Counted from the first letter of the stretch, positions 50,000-59,059 are shown. The stretch is DNA of 64,000 nucleotides from Streptomyces bacillaris (GCF_003268675.1 NZ_CP029378.1:5208001-5272000), one strand, 5' to 3'. Numbers and translations: made by a program. The notes: a model not told the origin generated them from the letters alone.

Positions 50000-50692
50000 C
50001 TACGTGATCAGTCGGCCGGTGAACCCGGCCCCGACCAGCCGCTCGTACGCGGCCACGACCTGGTTCGGCACGGGCTGCTCGATCATGAAGCCCCGCGCCG
50101 GGTAGACGAGCAGCCGCTGCAGGGCCCCCACGAGCATGTCGATCACCATCCGGTCGTCCCCGATCGAGTCCACGTACTCCTCGAACGTCATCGGGCCCGA
50201 CGCGCTCACGATGTCGACCTCCGGCCAGAGCTTGCGGGCCGTGGCGTAGGCGCGCCGCTCCTCGTACGGCTTGCTGACCAGCAGTACGGAGTCCACCTCC
50301 ATGCCGGCCGAGCCGAGGACGGCCCGCGAGAAGCGGATGTTCTCCCCGGTGTTGCGGGCCTTCGGCTCGATCAGCACGGCGGACTCCGGCACGCCCAACT
50401 CGATGGCCCGCTCCCGGTAGTGCACGGCCTCGCCGCGCGGCATCCGTTCGCGGGTGGTGGGGCTGGTCGAGCCGGTGAACACGATGACGGGGGCCAGGCC
50501 ACGCAGGTAGAGCCCCACCGCCGCGTCGGCCACGCCCAGGTCATGGCTGCCGAGCCCGACGATGACCGAGCAGGGGCGGGGGGTGTGGTGCATGAGGTGG
50601 TGGTCCCAGAGACACCGGGCGTCGGACCACGCGGACAGGGGGATCACCGTACGAGCGCTTCCTTCGTCGCTGCCCTCACCGCGAGTCGGCAT
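50000..50692 (-). CDS. YdcF/DUF218 family protein (copy 2)
   Basis: 230-aa paralogue of the neighbour: VIVGLGSHDLGVADAAVGLYLRGLAPVIVFTGS, MPRGEAVHYRERAIELGVPESAVLIEPKARNTGENIRFSRAVL. Start ATG 50692 overlaps the trmO remnant by 17 bases and has a weak ribosome site; GTG 50647 (AAGGAA 12 bases before) would give 215 aa, nearer to copy 1. Tandem duplication is plain from shared motifs in the same order. Confidence 0.83.
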   Translation of the reverse strand: MPTRGEGSDEGSARTVIPLSAWSDARCLWDHHLMHHTPRPCSVIVGLGSHDLGVADAAVGLYLRGLAPVIVFTGSTSPTTRERMPRGEAVHYRERAIELGVPESAVLIEPKARNTGENIRFSRAVLGSAGMEVDSVLLVSKPYEERRAYATARKLWPEVDIVSASGPMTFEEYVDSIGDDRMVIDMLVGALQRLLVYPARGFMIEQPVPNQVVAAYERLVGAGFTGRLIT

Positions 50693-51162
50693 CCCGCCAG
50701 TAGTCGCCCAGCATCTCCGTGGGCCAGCTCGGCTCCCTGACCGCTCCGCGAGGGCCCATTTCCCGGAAGTAGGGCGCGAGGTCGATGACCGGTGTGCCGT
50801 CCACCGCGTCCAGGTCCGTCACCTGGAGGTCGCGGCCCTCCACCGAGAGCAGACGAGGGGAAGGAGGTGGCCAACTGGTTCGGGCGACGATGGTTGCGGT
50901 GGACGAACGTGCCGGTTGCGGGCCAGTCCGTGTTGCTCCGGGGGCTGCGCGCGTGCAGAGCGACATCGTCGGGGGACGCCAGATGGAAGTGCCAGGTGAC
51001 GACGAGGTGCGAGAACTCCTCGATCCCCTGGAGGGTTTCGAGCGGGTACTCCTCGTCGAGGCGGATGATGGACCGCACCCCACCCTGGAAGTCGTCCGCC
51101 GGTCTACTGTGACCGCCGACCACGTGGGCCACAGGCCGTACCTCGAACGCAGCTGTGAACAC
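50676..51162 (-). pseudogene. TrmO/TsaA-type tRNA (N6-threonylcarbamoyladenosine) methyltransferase, frameshifted
   Basis: The first 80 residues (FEVRPVAHVVGGHSRPADDFQGG, LQGIEEFSHLVVTWHFH, TGTFVHRNHRRPNQLATS) match TrmO, which N6-methylates t6A37 in tRNA-Thr. After ATSFP the frame turns to junk, whereas the other frame continues RLLSVEGRDLQVTDLDAVDGTPVIDLAPYF as expected. Removing one C from the C4 run at 50857-50860 joins them. GTG 51162 is the start. Either a sequencing error or a dead gene. It lies just upstream of a YdcF copy. Confidence 0.8.
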
Positions 51163-51367
51163 GGATCTCTCTCACCTCGGGTGGAAGCCAGCAGTCGAGT
51201 TACGCACCGCTCCCGGCGGCAGCGTGATCAGGTTACTGGCCCCGGCACGGCCGCGGGCCGGTTGCCGAGCTCGTCGAAGGGCTGGCGCGACCGCCCCTGC
51301 CGCCATGGAACGTTCCACGGCGGCCGGGGCGGTCAGGTCGGAACAGCAACAGCAGACAGCGACAGGC

Positions 51368-52534
51368 TCAGGCCGGCAGCCCCAACTCCCGGGCGATCAG
51401 CATCCGCTGGACCTCGGACGTGCCCTCGCCGATCTCCAGGATCTTCGAGTCGCGCCACATCCGCGCCACCGGGTACTCGTTCATGAAGCCGTAGCCGCCG
51501 TGGATCTGCGTGGCGTCCCGGGCGTTGTCCACCGCGACCGTGGAGGAGTACAGCTTGGCGATCGCCGCCTCCTTCTTGAACGGTTCGCCCGCCACCAGGC
51601 GGGAGGCCGCGTCGCGCCAGCCGATGCGGGACATGTGGGCGCGCATCTCCATGTCGGCGATCTTGAACTGGATGGCCTGGTTGGCGCCGATCGGCTTGCC
51701 GAAGGCGTGGCGTTCGGCCGCGTACTTCACGGACTCGTCGACGCAGCCCTGCGCCAGGCCCGTGGCCAGGGCGGAGATGGCGATGCGGCCCTCGTCCAGG
51801 ATGCGCAGGAACTGGGCGTAGCCCCGGCCCTCCTCGCCCAGGAGGTTGGTGGCGGGGACGCGGACGTCGGTGAAGGACAGTTCGCGGGTGTCCGAGGCGT
51901 TCCAGCCGACCTTGGAGTAGGGGGCCGCGACCGTGAAGCCGGGGGTGCCGGAGGGGACGATGATCGCGGAGATCCGGGGGCGGCCGTCCTCCTTGCGGCC
52001 CGTCACGGCCGTGACCGTGACCAACTCCGTGATGTCCGTGCCCGAGTTGGTGATGAAGCACTTCGAGCCGTTGATCACCCACTCGTCCGTTGCCTCGTCC
52101 AGCACCGCCGTCGTCCGCGTGCCGCCCGCGTCCGAGCCGCCGTCCGGCTCGGTGAGGCCGAACGCGCCCAGCGCCTCACCCGCGCACAGCTTCGGCAGCC
52201 ACTGGCGCTTCTGCTCCTCCGTGCCGAAGAGGTGCAGCGGCATCGCGCCCAGCGAGACCCCGGCCTCCAGGGTGATCGCCACCGAGGAGTCGACCCGGGC
52301 CAGCTCCTCCAAGGCGATCCCGAGCGCGAGGTAGTCGCCGCCCATGCCGCCGTACTCCTCCGGGAACGGCAGCCCGAACAGGCCCATCCGCCCCATCTCG
52401 CGCACGATCTCGTACGGGAATTCATGGCGCTCGTAGAAGTCGCCGATCTTCGGCGCGACCACGTCGTGCGCGAACTCCTCGACCGTGCGGCGCAGTTCCT
52501 CGTGCTCGGCGGTCAGCCGGTGGTCCAGGGACAT
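51368..52534 (-). CDS. Acyl-CoA dehydrogenase (isovaleryl/branched-chain type)
   Basis: FAD enzyme of 388 aa that oxidises branched acyl-CoA esters, presumably isovaleryl-CoA in leucine breakdown. LGAFGLTEPDGGSDAGGTRTTA and WVINGSKCFITNSG are substrate/FAD segments; the base is in the QIHGGYGFMNEYPVARMWRDSKILEIGEGTSEVQRMLIAREL end. Start ATG 52534 with AAGGAG 11 bases upstream. Last gene of the catabolic operon after HMG-CoA lyase (8-base gap). The symbol acdH has been used for the S. coelicolor gene, but assignment here is by context. Confidence 0.92.
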   Translation of the reverse strand: MSLDHRLTAEHEELRRTVEEFAHDVVAPKIGDFYERHEFPYEIVREMGRMGLFGLPFPEEYGGMGGDYLALGIALEELARVDSSVAITLEAGVSLGAMPLHLFGTEEQKRQWLPKLCAGEALGAFGLTEPDGGSDAGGTRTTAVLDEATDEWVINGSKCFITNSGTDITELVTVTAVTGRKEDGRPRISAIIVPSGTPGFTVAAPYSKVGWNASDTRELSFTDVRVPATNLLGEEGRGYAQFLRILDEGRIAISALATGLAQGCVDESVKYAAERHAFGKPIGANQAIQFKIADMEMRAHMSRIGWRDAASRLVAGEPFKKEAAIAKLYSSTVAVDNARDATQIHGGYGFMNEYPVARMWRDSKILEIGEGTSEVQRMLIARELGLPA

Positions 52535-52542
52535 GGGGTCAC

Positions 52543-53513
52543 TCACTCCTTGTGGGAGGGGGAAGAAGAGGGAGGGGTCAGGGCTCGGACCGTGCGGGAT
52601 GGGCTCGGTCGGCCCAGGTGTTCGGCCAGCCAGACGCTGGCGGCGGTCAGGGCGGTCAGGTCGACGCCCGTCTCGATGCCGAGGCCGTCGAGCATCCACA
52701 CCAGGTCCTCGGTGGCCAGGTTGCCCGTGGCGCTCTTCGCGTACGGACAGCCGCCCAGGCCACCCGCCGACGCGTCCACCGTGGTCACACCGTGCTGGAG
52801 CGCCGCCAGGGTGTTCGACAGCGCCTGGCCGTACGTGTCGTGGAAGTGGACGCCGATCGACGGGGTGGGGACCCCCGCCGCGTTCAACGCTGCCAGCAAC
52901 TCCGTTACGTGGCCCGGCGTCGCCACCCCGATCGTGTCGCCCAGCGACAACTCGTCGCAGCCCAGGTCCATCAGGGCCTTGGCCACCTTCACCACCTGGG
53001 CGACCGGCACCGAGCCTTCCCACGGGTCCCCGAAGCACATCGACAGGTACCCGCGCACCTGGACCTTCTCCGCCTTCGCCCGCGCCACCACCGGCTCGAA
53101 CATCGCCAGCGACTCGTCGACCGTACGGTTCAGATTGCGGGCCGCGAACGTCTCCGTGGCCGAGCCGAACACCGCGATCGACCGGGCCCCGAGCGCCAGC
53201 GCCCGTTCCAGGCCGCGTTCGTTCGGCACCAGGACCGGGAGGGAGACCTCCCGTGCCTCCGCGATGTCGCCTAGGAGGGGAACAGCGCCTCCGCGTCCGC
53301 CAGTTGGGGCACCCACTTGGGGTGGACGAAGCTCGTCGCCTCGATGGTGGTGAGACCGGCCACGGCCAGGCGGCGGATGAACTCCGCCTTCACCTCCGTC
53401 GGGACCGTCTCCTTCTCGTTCTGGAGGCCGTCCCGCGCTCCTACCTCGTGGATGCGGACCCGGGGCGGCAGCCCGGCCGCCGGGACCTTCATGGGGAGAC
53501 CCTGTGCGCTCAT
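52543..53513 (-). pseudogene. Hydroxymethylglutaryl-CoA lyase, split by an apparent frameshift
   Basis: Cleaves HMG-CoA to acetoacetate and acetyl-CoA in leucine degradation. N-terminal part (53513 to about 53280): VRIHEVGARDGLQNEKETVP with the catalytic Arg/Asp and ATSFVHPKWVPQLADAEALFP, then a stop. The remainder continues one frame over from LLGDIAEAREVSLPVLVPNERG to DEWSLGDTIGVATPGH-type DELSLGDTIG, FHDTYGQALSN and GCPYAKSATGN with the conserved GCP cysteine. One C missing from a C4 run at 53277-53280 explains it. With its neighbours intact, a sequencing error is as likely as loss. ATG 53513 overlaps the carboxylase gene by 4 bases. Confidence 0.85.
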
Positions 53514-55468
53514 GACGCGTCCTCCCCCTCGGTCAGCGGGGCCACGACTGCCAGGATCTGGTCCATCGCCACCGTCGCTCCGGCCGTGACGTCCAGCTCC
53601 GTCACCGTTCCCGCGTGCGGGGCCGAGATCACGTGCTCCATCTTCATCGCCTCCACCACGAGCAGGCTCTGCCCCGCCTCGACCTCGTCCCCGACGGCCA
53701 CCTTCACCACCGTGACCGTGCCAGGCATCGGGGCCGCCAGCGTGTCCGCCCCGGCCCGGCCCGCCCCGCTCAGGGACGCCTCCACCGGGTCGTGGTCCTG
53801 GACGTGCCAGGTGTCGCCGTCCCGGCCGAGCCAGTCGCCGTTGCGGTGGAAGTGGTGCGTCACGCCGTCGAGTTCGACCGTGACCCGGGTGGGTGTGACG
53901 GTCGCGGCAGCCGGAGCGCTCCGAGTGACGGGTTCAACTCCCGCTACGCGCAAGGGGAAGAGCAGCGGCGCCCGCACACCCCCCGTCCGCCACCCGCTCG
54001 GCACCGAGAACGGGTCCGTCCAGCCCTCCGCGTCCGGCCGGGGCGCCAGCGCGTCGAGGCGGGCCGCCGCCGCGGCCGCGTACACCTCGTCCGGGACGCC
54101 GTCCGGCACCAGGCCCTCCGCCTCGCGTGCCACCAGCCCCGTGTCCAGGTTGCCGGAGACCACGTCCGGGTGGGCCAGCAGGCGGCGCAGGAAGCCCGCG
54201 TTGGTCGGGACGCCCAGGATCACCGTGTCCGCCAGGGCCGCCCGCAGCTTGCGGAGGGCCGTCGCCCGGTCGGGACCGTACGCGATGACCTTCGACAGCA
54301 TCGGGTCGTACAGGCTGCCCACCGGCACACCCTCGCTGAGCCCCGAGTCCGTCCGCACCCCGCCGCCCTGCGGCTCGCTCAGCGCCAGCACCGTACCGCC
54401 GGAGGGCAGGAAGCCGCGGGACGGGTCCTCGGCGCAGACCCGGGCCTCGATCGCCCAGCCGGTCAGGGTGATGTCCTCCTGGGCGTACGGGAGTTGCTCG
54501 CCCGACGCCACCCGCAGCTGCCACTCCACCAGGTCCAGGCCGGTGATCAGCTCGGTGACCGGGTGCTCGACCTGGAGGCGGGTGTTCATCTCCATGAAGT
54601 AGTACGAGGACGGGTCGCTGCCCGGGACGATGAACTCCACCGTCCCCGCCCCGACATAGCCGCAGCTCCGCGCCGCCTGGACTGCTGCCTCGCCCATCGC
54701 CGCCCGGGTCGCCTCGTCCAGCAGGACGCTCGGCGCCTCCTCGATGATCTTCTGGTGGCGGCGCTGGAGCGAGCACTCGCGCTCGCCCAGGTGCACCACG
54801 TTGCCGTGGGCGTCGGCCAGCACCTGGATCTCGATGTGGCGCGGGCGGTCGATCCACCGCTCGACGAGCAGCGTGTCGTCGCCGAAGGAGGCGCGGGCCT
54901 CCCGTCGCGCCGCCGCGATCTCCTCGCCCAGCACCGCCGCGTCCCGGACCAGGCGCATGCCCTTGCCGCCGCCGCCCGCCGAGGGCTTGAGGAGGACCGG
55001 GGTGCCGATCTCCCGTGCCGATTCCTCCAGTTGGGCGTCCGTGAGGCCGCTGCCCGAGGAGCCGGGGACCACCGGGACCCCGTACGCCGCGACCGTCTCC
55101 TTCGCCCGGATCTTGTCGCCCATGAGCGCGATGGCGGAGGCCGGGGGGCCGATGAAGGTCAGGCCCGCGTCCGTGCACGCCTGCGCGAACTCGGCGTTCT
55201 CCGCGAGGAATCCGTACCCGGGATGGACCGCCTGTGCGCCCGTGCGGCGGGCCGCCGCCAGGAGCGCCGGCACGTTGAGATAGCTCTCGGCGGCGGGCGG
55301 CGGGCCGATCCGGACCGCCGTGTCCGCCTCCCGTACGTGCCGGGCGTCCGCGTCCGCGTCGCTGAAGACCGCGACCGAGCGCACCCCCAGCTCGCGCAGG
55401 GTCCGGATCACCCGGACGGCGATCTCGCCGCGGTTGGCGACCAGCACGGTGTCGAACATCGTCGTCAT
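53510..55468 (-). CDS. Biotin-dependent acyl-CoA carboxylase alpha subunit (methylcrotonyl/propionyl type)
   Basis: 652-aa protein combining biotin carboxylase and biotin carrier. Biotin carboxylase core: ANRGEIAVRVIRTLRE, VHPGYGFLAENAEFA, KPSAGGGGKGMRLV (ATP-grasp glycine loop), RDCSLQRR-type ECSLQRRHQKIIEEAP and MEMNTRLQVEHPVTE. A C-terminal biotinyl domain has EAMKMEHV with the biotinylated lysine. Operon with HMG-CoA lyase and acyl-CoA dehydrogenase favours methylcrotonyl-CoA carboxylase of leucine catabolism. Confidence 0.94.
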   Translation of the reverse strand: MTTMFDTVLVANRGEIAVRVIRTLRELGVRSVAVFSDADADARHVREADTAVRIGPPPAAESYLNVPALLAAARRTGAQAVHPGYGFLAENAEFAQACTDAGLTFIGPPASAIALMGDKIRAKETVAAYGVPVVPGSSGSGLTDAQLEESAREIGTPVLLKPSAGGGGKGMRLVRDAAVLGEEIAAARREARASFGDDTLLVERWIDRPRHIEIQVLADAHGNVVHLGERECSLQRRHQKIIEEAPSVLLDEATRAAMGEAAVQAARSCGYVGAGTVEFIVPGSDPSSYYFMEMNTRLQVEHPVTELITGLDLVEWQLRVASGEQLPYAQEDITLTGWAIEARVCAEDPSRGFLPSGGTVLALSEPQGGGVRTDSGLSEGVPVGSLYDPMLSKVIAYGPDRATALRKLRAALADTVILGVPTNAGFLRRLLAHPDVVSGNLDTGLVAREAEGLVPDGVPDEVYAAAAAARLDALAPRPDAEGWTDPFSVPSGWRTGGVRAPLLFPLRVAGVEPVTRSAPAAATVTPTRVTVELDGVTHHFHRNGDWLGRDGDTWHVQDHDPVEASLSGAGRAGADTLAAPMPGTVTVVKVAVGDEVEAGQSLLVVEAMKMEHVISAPHAGTVTELDVTAGATVAMDQILAVVAPLTEGEDAS

Positions 55469-55475
55469 CTGTTCC

Positions 55476-57131
55476 TCACATCCGGAAGACGCCGAAGCCG
55501 GGCCCGGCCGGGTCCTTCTCGGGCAGCGGGGCGTTGGCGCAGGCGGTCAGGGCGAGGCCGAGGACCTGGCGGGTGTCCACGGGGTCGATCACACCGTCGT
55601 CCCAGAGCCGGGCGGTGGCGTAGTACGCGTTGCCCTGGGTCTCGTACTGGGCGCGGATCGGGGCCTTGAACGTCTCCTCGTCCTCGGCGCTCCACTCGTC
55701 GCCCAACTGGTCGCGCTTGACGGTGGCCAGGACCGAGGCCGCCTGCTCGCCGCCCATGACGGAGATCTTGGCGTTGGGCCACATCCACAGGAAGCGGGGT
55801 CCGTAGGCCCGGCCGCACATCGAGTAGTTGCCCGCGCCGTACGAACCGCCGACCACGACCGTCAGCTTCGGGACGCGGGTGGTGGCGACCGCCGTGACCA
55901 TCTTGGCGCCGTGCTTGGCGATGCCGCCGTGCTCGTAGTCCTTGCCGACCATGAAGCCGGAGATGTTCTGGAGGAAGACGAGCGGGATGCCGCGCTGGTC
56001 GCACAGCTCGATGAAGTGCGCGCCCTTCTGGGCCGACTCCGCGAACAGGATGCCGTTGTTCGCGACGATCCCGACCGGGTGGCCGTGGATCCGGGCGAAG
56101 CCGGTGATCAGTGTCTGCCCGTACTCCGCCTTGAACTCCTGGAAGCGGGAGCCGTCCACCACCCGGGCGATCACCTCGCGTACGTCGTAGGGGGTACGGG
56201 AGTCCACGGGCACCGCCCCGTACAGCCCCGCCGGGTCCACCTTCGGCTCCTCGGCCGGCTCGACCGACCAGGGGAGCGGGGCACGGCCCGGGAGGGTGGC
56301 GACGATGTTGCGGACGATGCGGAGGGCGTGCGCGTCGTCCTCCGCGAGGTGGTCGGTGACGCCGGAGATCCGGGAGTGGACCTCGCCGCCGCCCAGCTCC
56401 TCCGCCGTCACGACCTCACCGGTCGCGGCCTTCACCAGCGGCGGGCCGCCGAGGAAGATCGTGCCCTGGTTCCGGACGATGACCGCCTCGTCGCTCATCG
56501 CCGGGACGTACGCCCCGCCCGCCGTGCAGGAGCCCAGCACCGCAGCGATCTGCGGGATCCCGGCCGCCGACATCCGGGCCTGGTTGTAGAAGATCCGCCC
56601 GAAGTGGTCCCGGTCGGGGAACACCTCGTCCTGCATCGGCAGGAAGGCACCGCCCGAGTCGACCAGGTAGAGGCAGGGGAGACGATTCTCCAGGGCCACT
56701 TCCTGGGCGCGCAGGTGCTTCTTCACAGTCATCGGGTAGTACGTGCCGCCCTTGACGGTCGCGTCATTGGCGACGATCACGCACTCCCGGCCCGAGACCC
56801 GCCCGATCCCCGCGATCACCCCGGCGGCCGGGGCCTGGTCCCCGTACATCCCGTCGGCCGCCAGGGGGGCCAGCTCCAGGAACGGCGAACCCGGGTCCAG
56901 GAGGGTGTCCACCCGGTCCCGGGGCAGCAGCTTGCCGCGCGCCTCGTGGCGGGCCCGGGCCTTCTCACCCCCGCCCAGCCGCGCCGTGGCGAGGCGCCCC
57001 GCCAGCTCGTCGGAGAGCGCCTGATGCGCCGCCTCGTTGGCCTGCCAGGCCTCCGAGGCGGGATCGGCCGCGCTCGCCAGGACCGGTGCCTGCTGCATCG
57101 TGTCGAGCCCCCTTGCCCGTACCGCGATCAT
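55476..57131 (-). CDS. Acyl-CoA carboxylase beta subunit (carboxyltransferase)
   Basis: 551-aa carboxyltransferase partner of the alpha subunit, 7 bases upstream in reading direction. DRVDTLLDPGSPFLELAPLA, IVANDATVKGGTYYPMTVKKHLRAQEVAL, GSCTAGGAYVPAMSDE, and C-terminal GSYGAGNYSMCGRAYGPRFLWMWPNAKISVMGGEQAA, the acyl-CoA and oxyanion-hole segments of methylcrotonyl-CoA carboxylases. ATG 57131 has GGAG 5 bases away; ATG 57098 is an alternative with AAGGGGG. Heads the operon. Divergent from the TetR gene. Confidence 0.93.
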   Translation of the reverse strand: MIAVRARGLDTMQQAPVLASAADPASEAWQANEAAHQALSDELAGRLATARLGGGEKARARHEARGKLLPRDRVDTLLDPGSPFLELAPLAADGMYGDQAPAAGVIAGIGRVSGRECVIVANDATVKGGTYYPMTVKKHLRAQEVALENRLPCLYLVDSGGAFLPMQDEVFPDRDHFGRIFYNQARMSAAGIPQIAAVLGSCTAGGAYVPAMSDEAVIVRNQGTIFLGGPPLVKAATGEVVTAEELGGGEVHSRISGVTDHLAEDDAHALRIVRNIVATLPGRAPLPWSVEPAEEPKVDPAGLYGAVPVDSRTPYDVREVIARVVDGSRFQEFKAEYGQTLITGFARIHGHPVGIVANNGILFAESAQKGAHFIELCDQRGIPLVFLQNISGFMVGKDYEHGGIAKHGAKMVTAVATTRVPKLTVVVGGSYGAGNYSMCGRAYGPRFLWMWPNAKISVMGGEQAASVLATVKRDQLGDEWSAEDEETFKAPIRAQYETQGNAYYATARLWDDGVIDPVDTRQVLGLALTACANAPLPEKDPAGPGFGVFRM

Positions 57132-57140
57132 CTGCGCTCC

Positions 57141-57156
57141 GTTAATGAGCGTTAAC
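57141..57156. promoter_or_regulatory. TetR operator 1
   Basis: GTTAATGAGCGTTAAC, near-perfect inverted repeat, 9 bases upstream of ATG 57131, where the MCC operon leader should begin. Confidence 0.75.
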
Positions 57157-57169
57157 GCATTTCCCTCAG

Positions 57170-57185
57170 GTTAACGAGCGCTAAC
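57170..57185. promoter_or_regulatory. TetR operator 2
   Basis: GTTAACGAGCGCTAAC, a second copy 29 bases from the first, in the divergent promoter. Two copies suggest cooperative repression of both the carboxylase operon and the TetR gene. The ligand is probably an acyl-CoA. Confidence 0.75.
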
Positions 57186-57208
57186 GACCCTGTCTAGAAT
57201 GAATCCTC

Positions 57209-57844
57209 ATGAGCACCCATGCCGCCGCCCGCGTCGCGGCCCCCACCCGCCGCGAGCAGATCCTGCGGGAGGCCGCGCGCCTCTTCGCCGAGCGCGGCTT
57301 CCACGGTGTCGGCGTTGACGAGATAGGCGCGGCGGTCGGGATCAGCGGCCCCGGCCTCTACCGCCACTTCCCCGGCAAGGACGCGATGCTCGCCGAACTG
57401 CTGGTCGGGATCAGCGAGCGGCTCCTCGAGGGCGGCCGTCTGCGGGTGTCGGAGGACGCGGCCCGGGGTGACGGCTCCCCGGAGGCGCTCCTGGACGCGC
57501 TCATCGAGGGCCACATCGACTTCGCCCTCGACGACCGCCCCCTCATCACCCTCCACGACCGCGAGCTGGACCGGCTGCGCGACACGGACCGCAAGCGGGT
57601 GCGGCGGCTCCAGCGGGAGTACGTGGAGGTCTGGGTCGGCGTCGTCCGCGCCCTCTACCCCGCCCTCGCCGAGAACGAGGCCCGCGTCACCGTGCACGCC
57701 GTCTTCGGCCTGCTGAACTCCACCCCGCACCTGGCCCGGCCGGAGTCCCGCCCCGACGCCCGCCCCGGCCGCGAGGCCACCGCCGCGCTGCTGCACCGGC
57801 TGGCGCGCGGCGCCTTCGCGGCGGCGGCCGCGGAACCGGCCTGA
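57209..57844 (+). CDS. TetR-family regulator of the carboxylase operon
   Basis: 211-aa repressor. HTH: RREQILREAARLFAERGFHGVGVDEIGAAVGISGPGLYRHFPGKDAML. The rest is a helical ligand domain (FALDDRPLITLHDRELDRL). Divergent from the MCC operon with both operators between, so it is the likely regulator; in S. coelicolor a TetR gene also sits here. The stop falls within the first unit of a 20-base tandem repeat. Confidence 0.9.
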   Translation: MSTHAAARVAAPTRREQILREAARLFAERGFHGVGVDEIGAAVGISGPGLYRHFPGKDAMLAELLVGISERLLEGGRLRVSEDAARGDGSPEALLDALIEGHIDFALDDRPLITLHDRELDRLRDTDRKRVRRLQREYVEVWVGVVRALYPALAENEARVTVHAVFGLLNSTPHLARPESRPDARPGREATAALLHRLARGAFAAAAAEPA

Positions 57845-57970
57845 GCGGGAGACATCCGGCTTGAGCGGGCGGCGCCCGGCCCGAGGGGGAGACGCCCTGC
57901 CCGAGGGGGAGACGCCCTGCCCGAGGGGGAGACGCCCTGCCCGAGGGGGAGACGCCCTGCCCGAGCGGGG
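57841..57970. repeat. 20-base tandem repeat array after the TetR gene
   Basis: Unit CCGAGGGGGAGACGCCCTGC occurs four times perfectly (57881-57960), preceded by two degenerate units and followed by a partial one. Period 20 is not a multiple of three and the array is non-coding. Not CRISPR: no spacers. Confidence 0.93.
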
Positions 57971-58100
57971 GCCGACGGCCCGTGCACCCCGTCTGAGCAG
58001 GAGTTTCACCCGGCGGGCAACCCTGGGCCGGTTCTTCACGTCTGTCCGGTCAGAACGAAGAGAGTGACAGAGAGTGAAGAGAGCACGGGGGAGTTCCGCC

Positions 58101-58766
58101 ATGGCCGTCTCGCTGGGCGAAGAGATCATGCTGCTGTCGCTGGACGACACGACCGGCGCGGCGAAGGGGGAGTCGGCGGCCCGCTGGGGCGTGGCGGCCG
58201 GGATGCTCCTGGAGCTGGTGATGGCGGGCCGCGTCACGGTGAAGGGCGGCCGCGTCGAGGTCTTCGACCCGACGCCCACCGGTGACCCCCTCCTGGACGG
58301 GCGGCTCGACCGGCTGGTCCGCTGGGTCCACGGGGCCTCCAGCAGCCGCAAGGTGGTCGACTGGCTGACCCGGGAGCATGTGAAGGGCTCCCAGGACGTC
58401 GTCGACAGCCTCTGCGCCCGCGGCCTGGTGACCGAGGAGCGGCACCGGGCCCTCGGTCTCTTCCCCGTACGCCGCTATCCGGAGGCCGACGGGTCCGTCG
58501 AGCGGGAGCTGCGGGCGCGGCTCGCCGCGGTGGTGCTGCACGGGGCGGTGCCGGACGCCCGGACGAGCGCCCTGGTCGCCCTGGTGCACGCCACGGGGAT
58601 GCACCCGCAGACCTTCCCCGGGCTGCCGAAGAAGCAGGTGGCCCCGCGCATGGCGGAGATCTCCGACGGCCACTGGGCGGGTGTGAGCGTGCGGGAGGCC
58701 ATCCGCAACCTCCAGGCCGCGATCTCCACGGTGACCGTGGTGACGGTGCTCTCCGTGGTGCCGTGA
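58101..58766 (+). CDS. GPP34 (GOLPH3) family protein
   Basis: 221-aa peripheral protein of the GPP34 family, related to eukaryotic Golgi protein GOLPH3, which binds phosphoinositides. SLGEEIMLLSLDDTTG start, AGMLLELVMAGRVTVKGGRVEV and the later RYPEADGSVERELRARLAAVVLHG are typical. Streptomyces carries several copies; function in bacteria is unknown. ATG 58101 has GGGGGAG 7 bases upstream. Preceded by a leader with the tandem array further up. Confidence 0.85.
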   Translation: MAVSLGEEIMLLSLDDTTGAAKGESAARWGVAAGMLLELVMAGRVTVKGGRVEVFDPTPTGDPLLDGRLDRLVRWVHGASSSRKVVDWLTREHVKGSQDVVDSLCARGLVTEERHRALGLFPVRRYPEADGSVERELRARLAAVVLHGAVPDARTSALVALVHATGMHPQTFPGLPKKQVAPRMAEISDGHWAGVSVREAIRNLQAAISTVTVVTVLSVVP

Positions 58767-59059
58767 GCTGCCGTCGGCCACGTGCGTGAACTGCCCCTGA
58801 GTAGAAGAGAATTCTAGAAAATCATTCGACTCCGCGCCGTGCGTGGGGTGATACTTCCGGTACGACGGCGCGCGCGGGTCCCCGGGCAACGGGGGAGGGA
58901 CCCGCGCGTGGCCGATCTCTCCGCACGGCCTGCCGCGCGCAGCCGAAGGACCGCCGGAAGCCCTGGTCAGAGGCCCCGACCGCCGAGGTCCGGGGAAGGG
59001 GCGCCTGCGCTAGGCTCGCCGTCATGAACGTGACGGCTCCCGAGCACGACTCCTGATGC

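Noticed and set aside
51239..51367. Possible additional small gene between trmO and the acyl-CoA dehydrogenase
   Set aside because: Region is short, with no domain and inconsistent codon use.
57841..57970. Tandem array considered as a CRISPR
   Set aside because: Units adjoin without spacers, are 20 bases long and no cas genes are near; the Cas4-like nuclease at 10854-12164 is 45 kb away.
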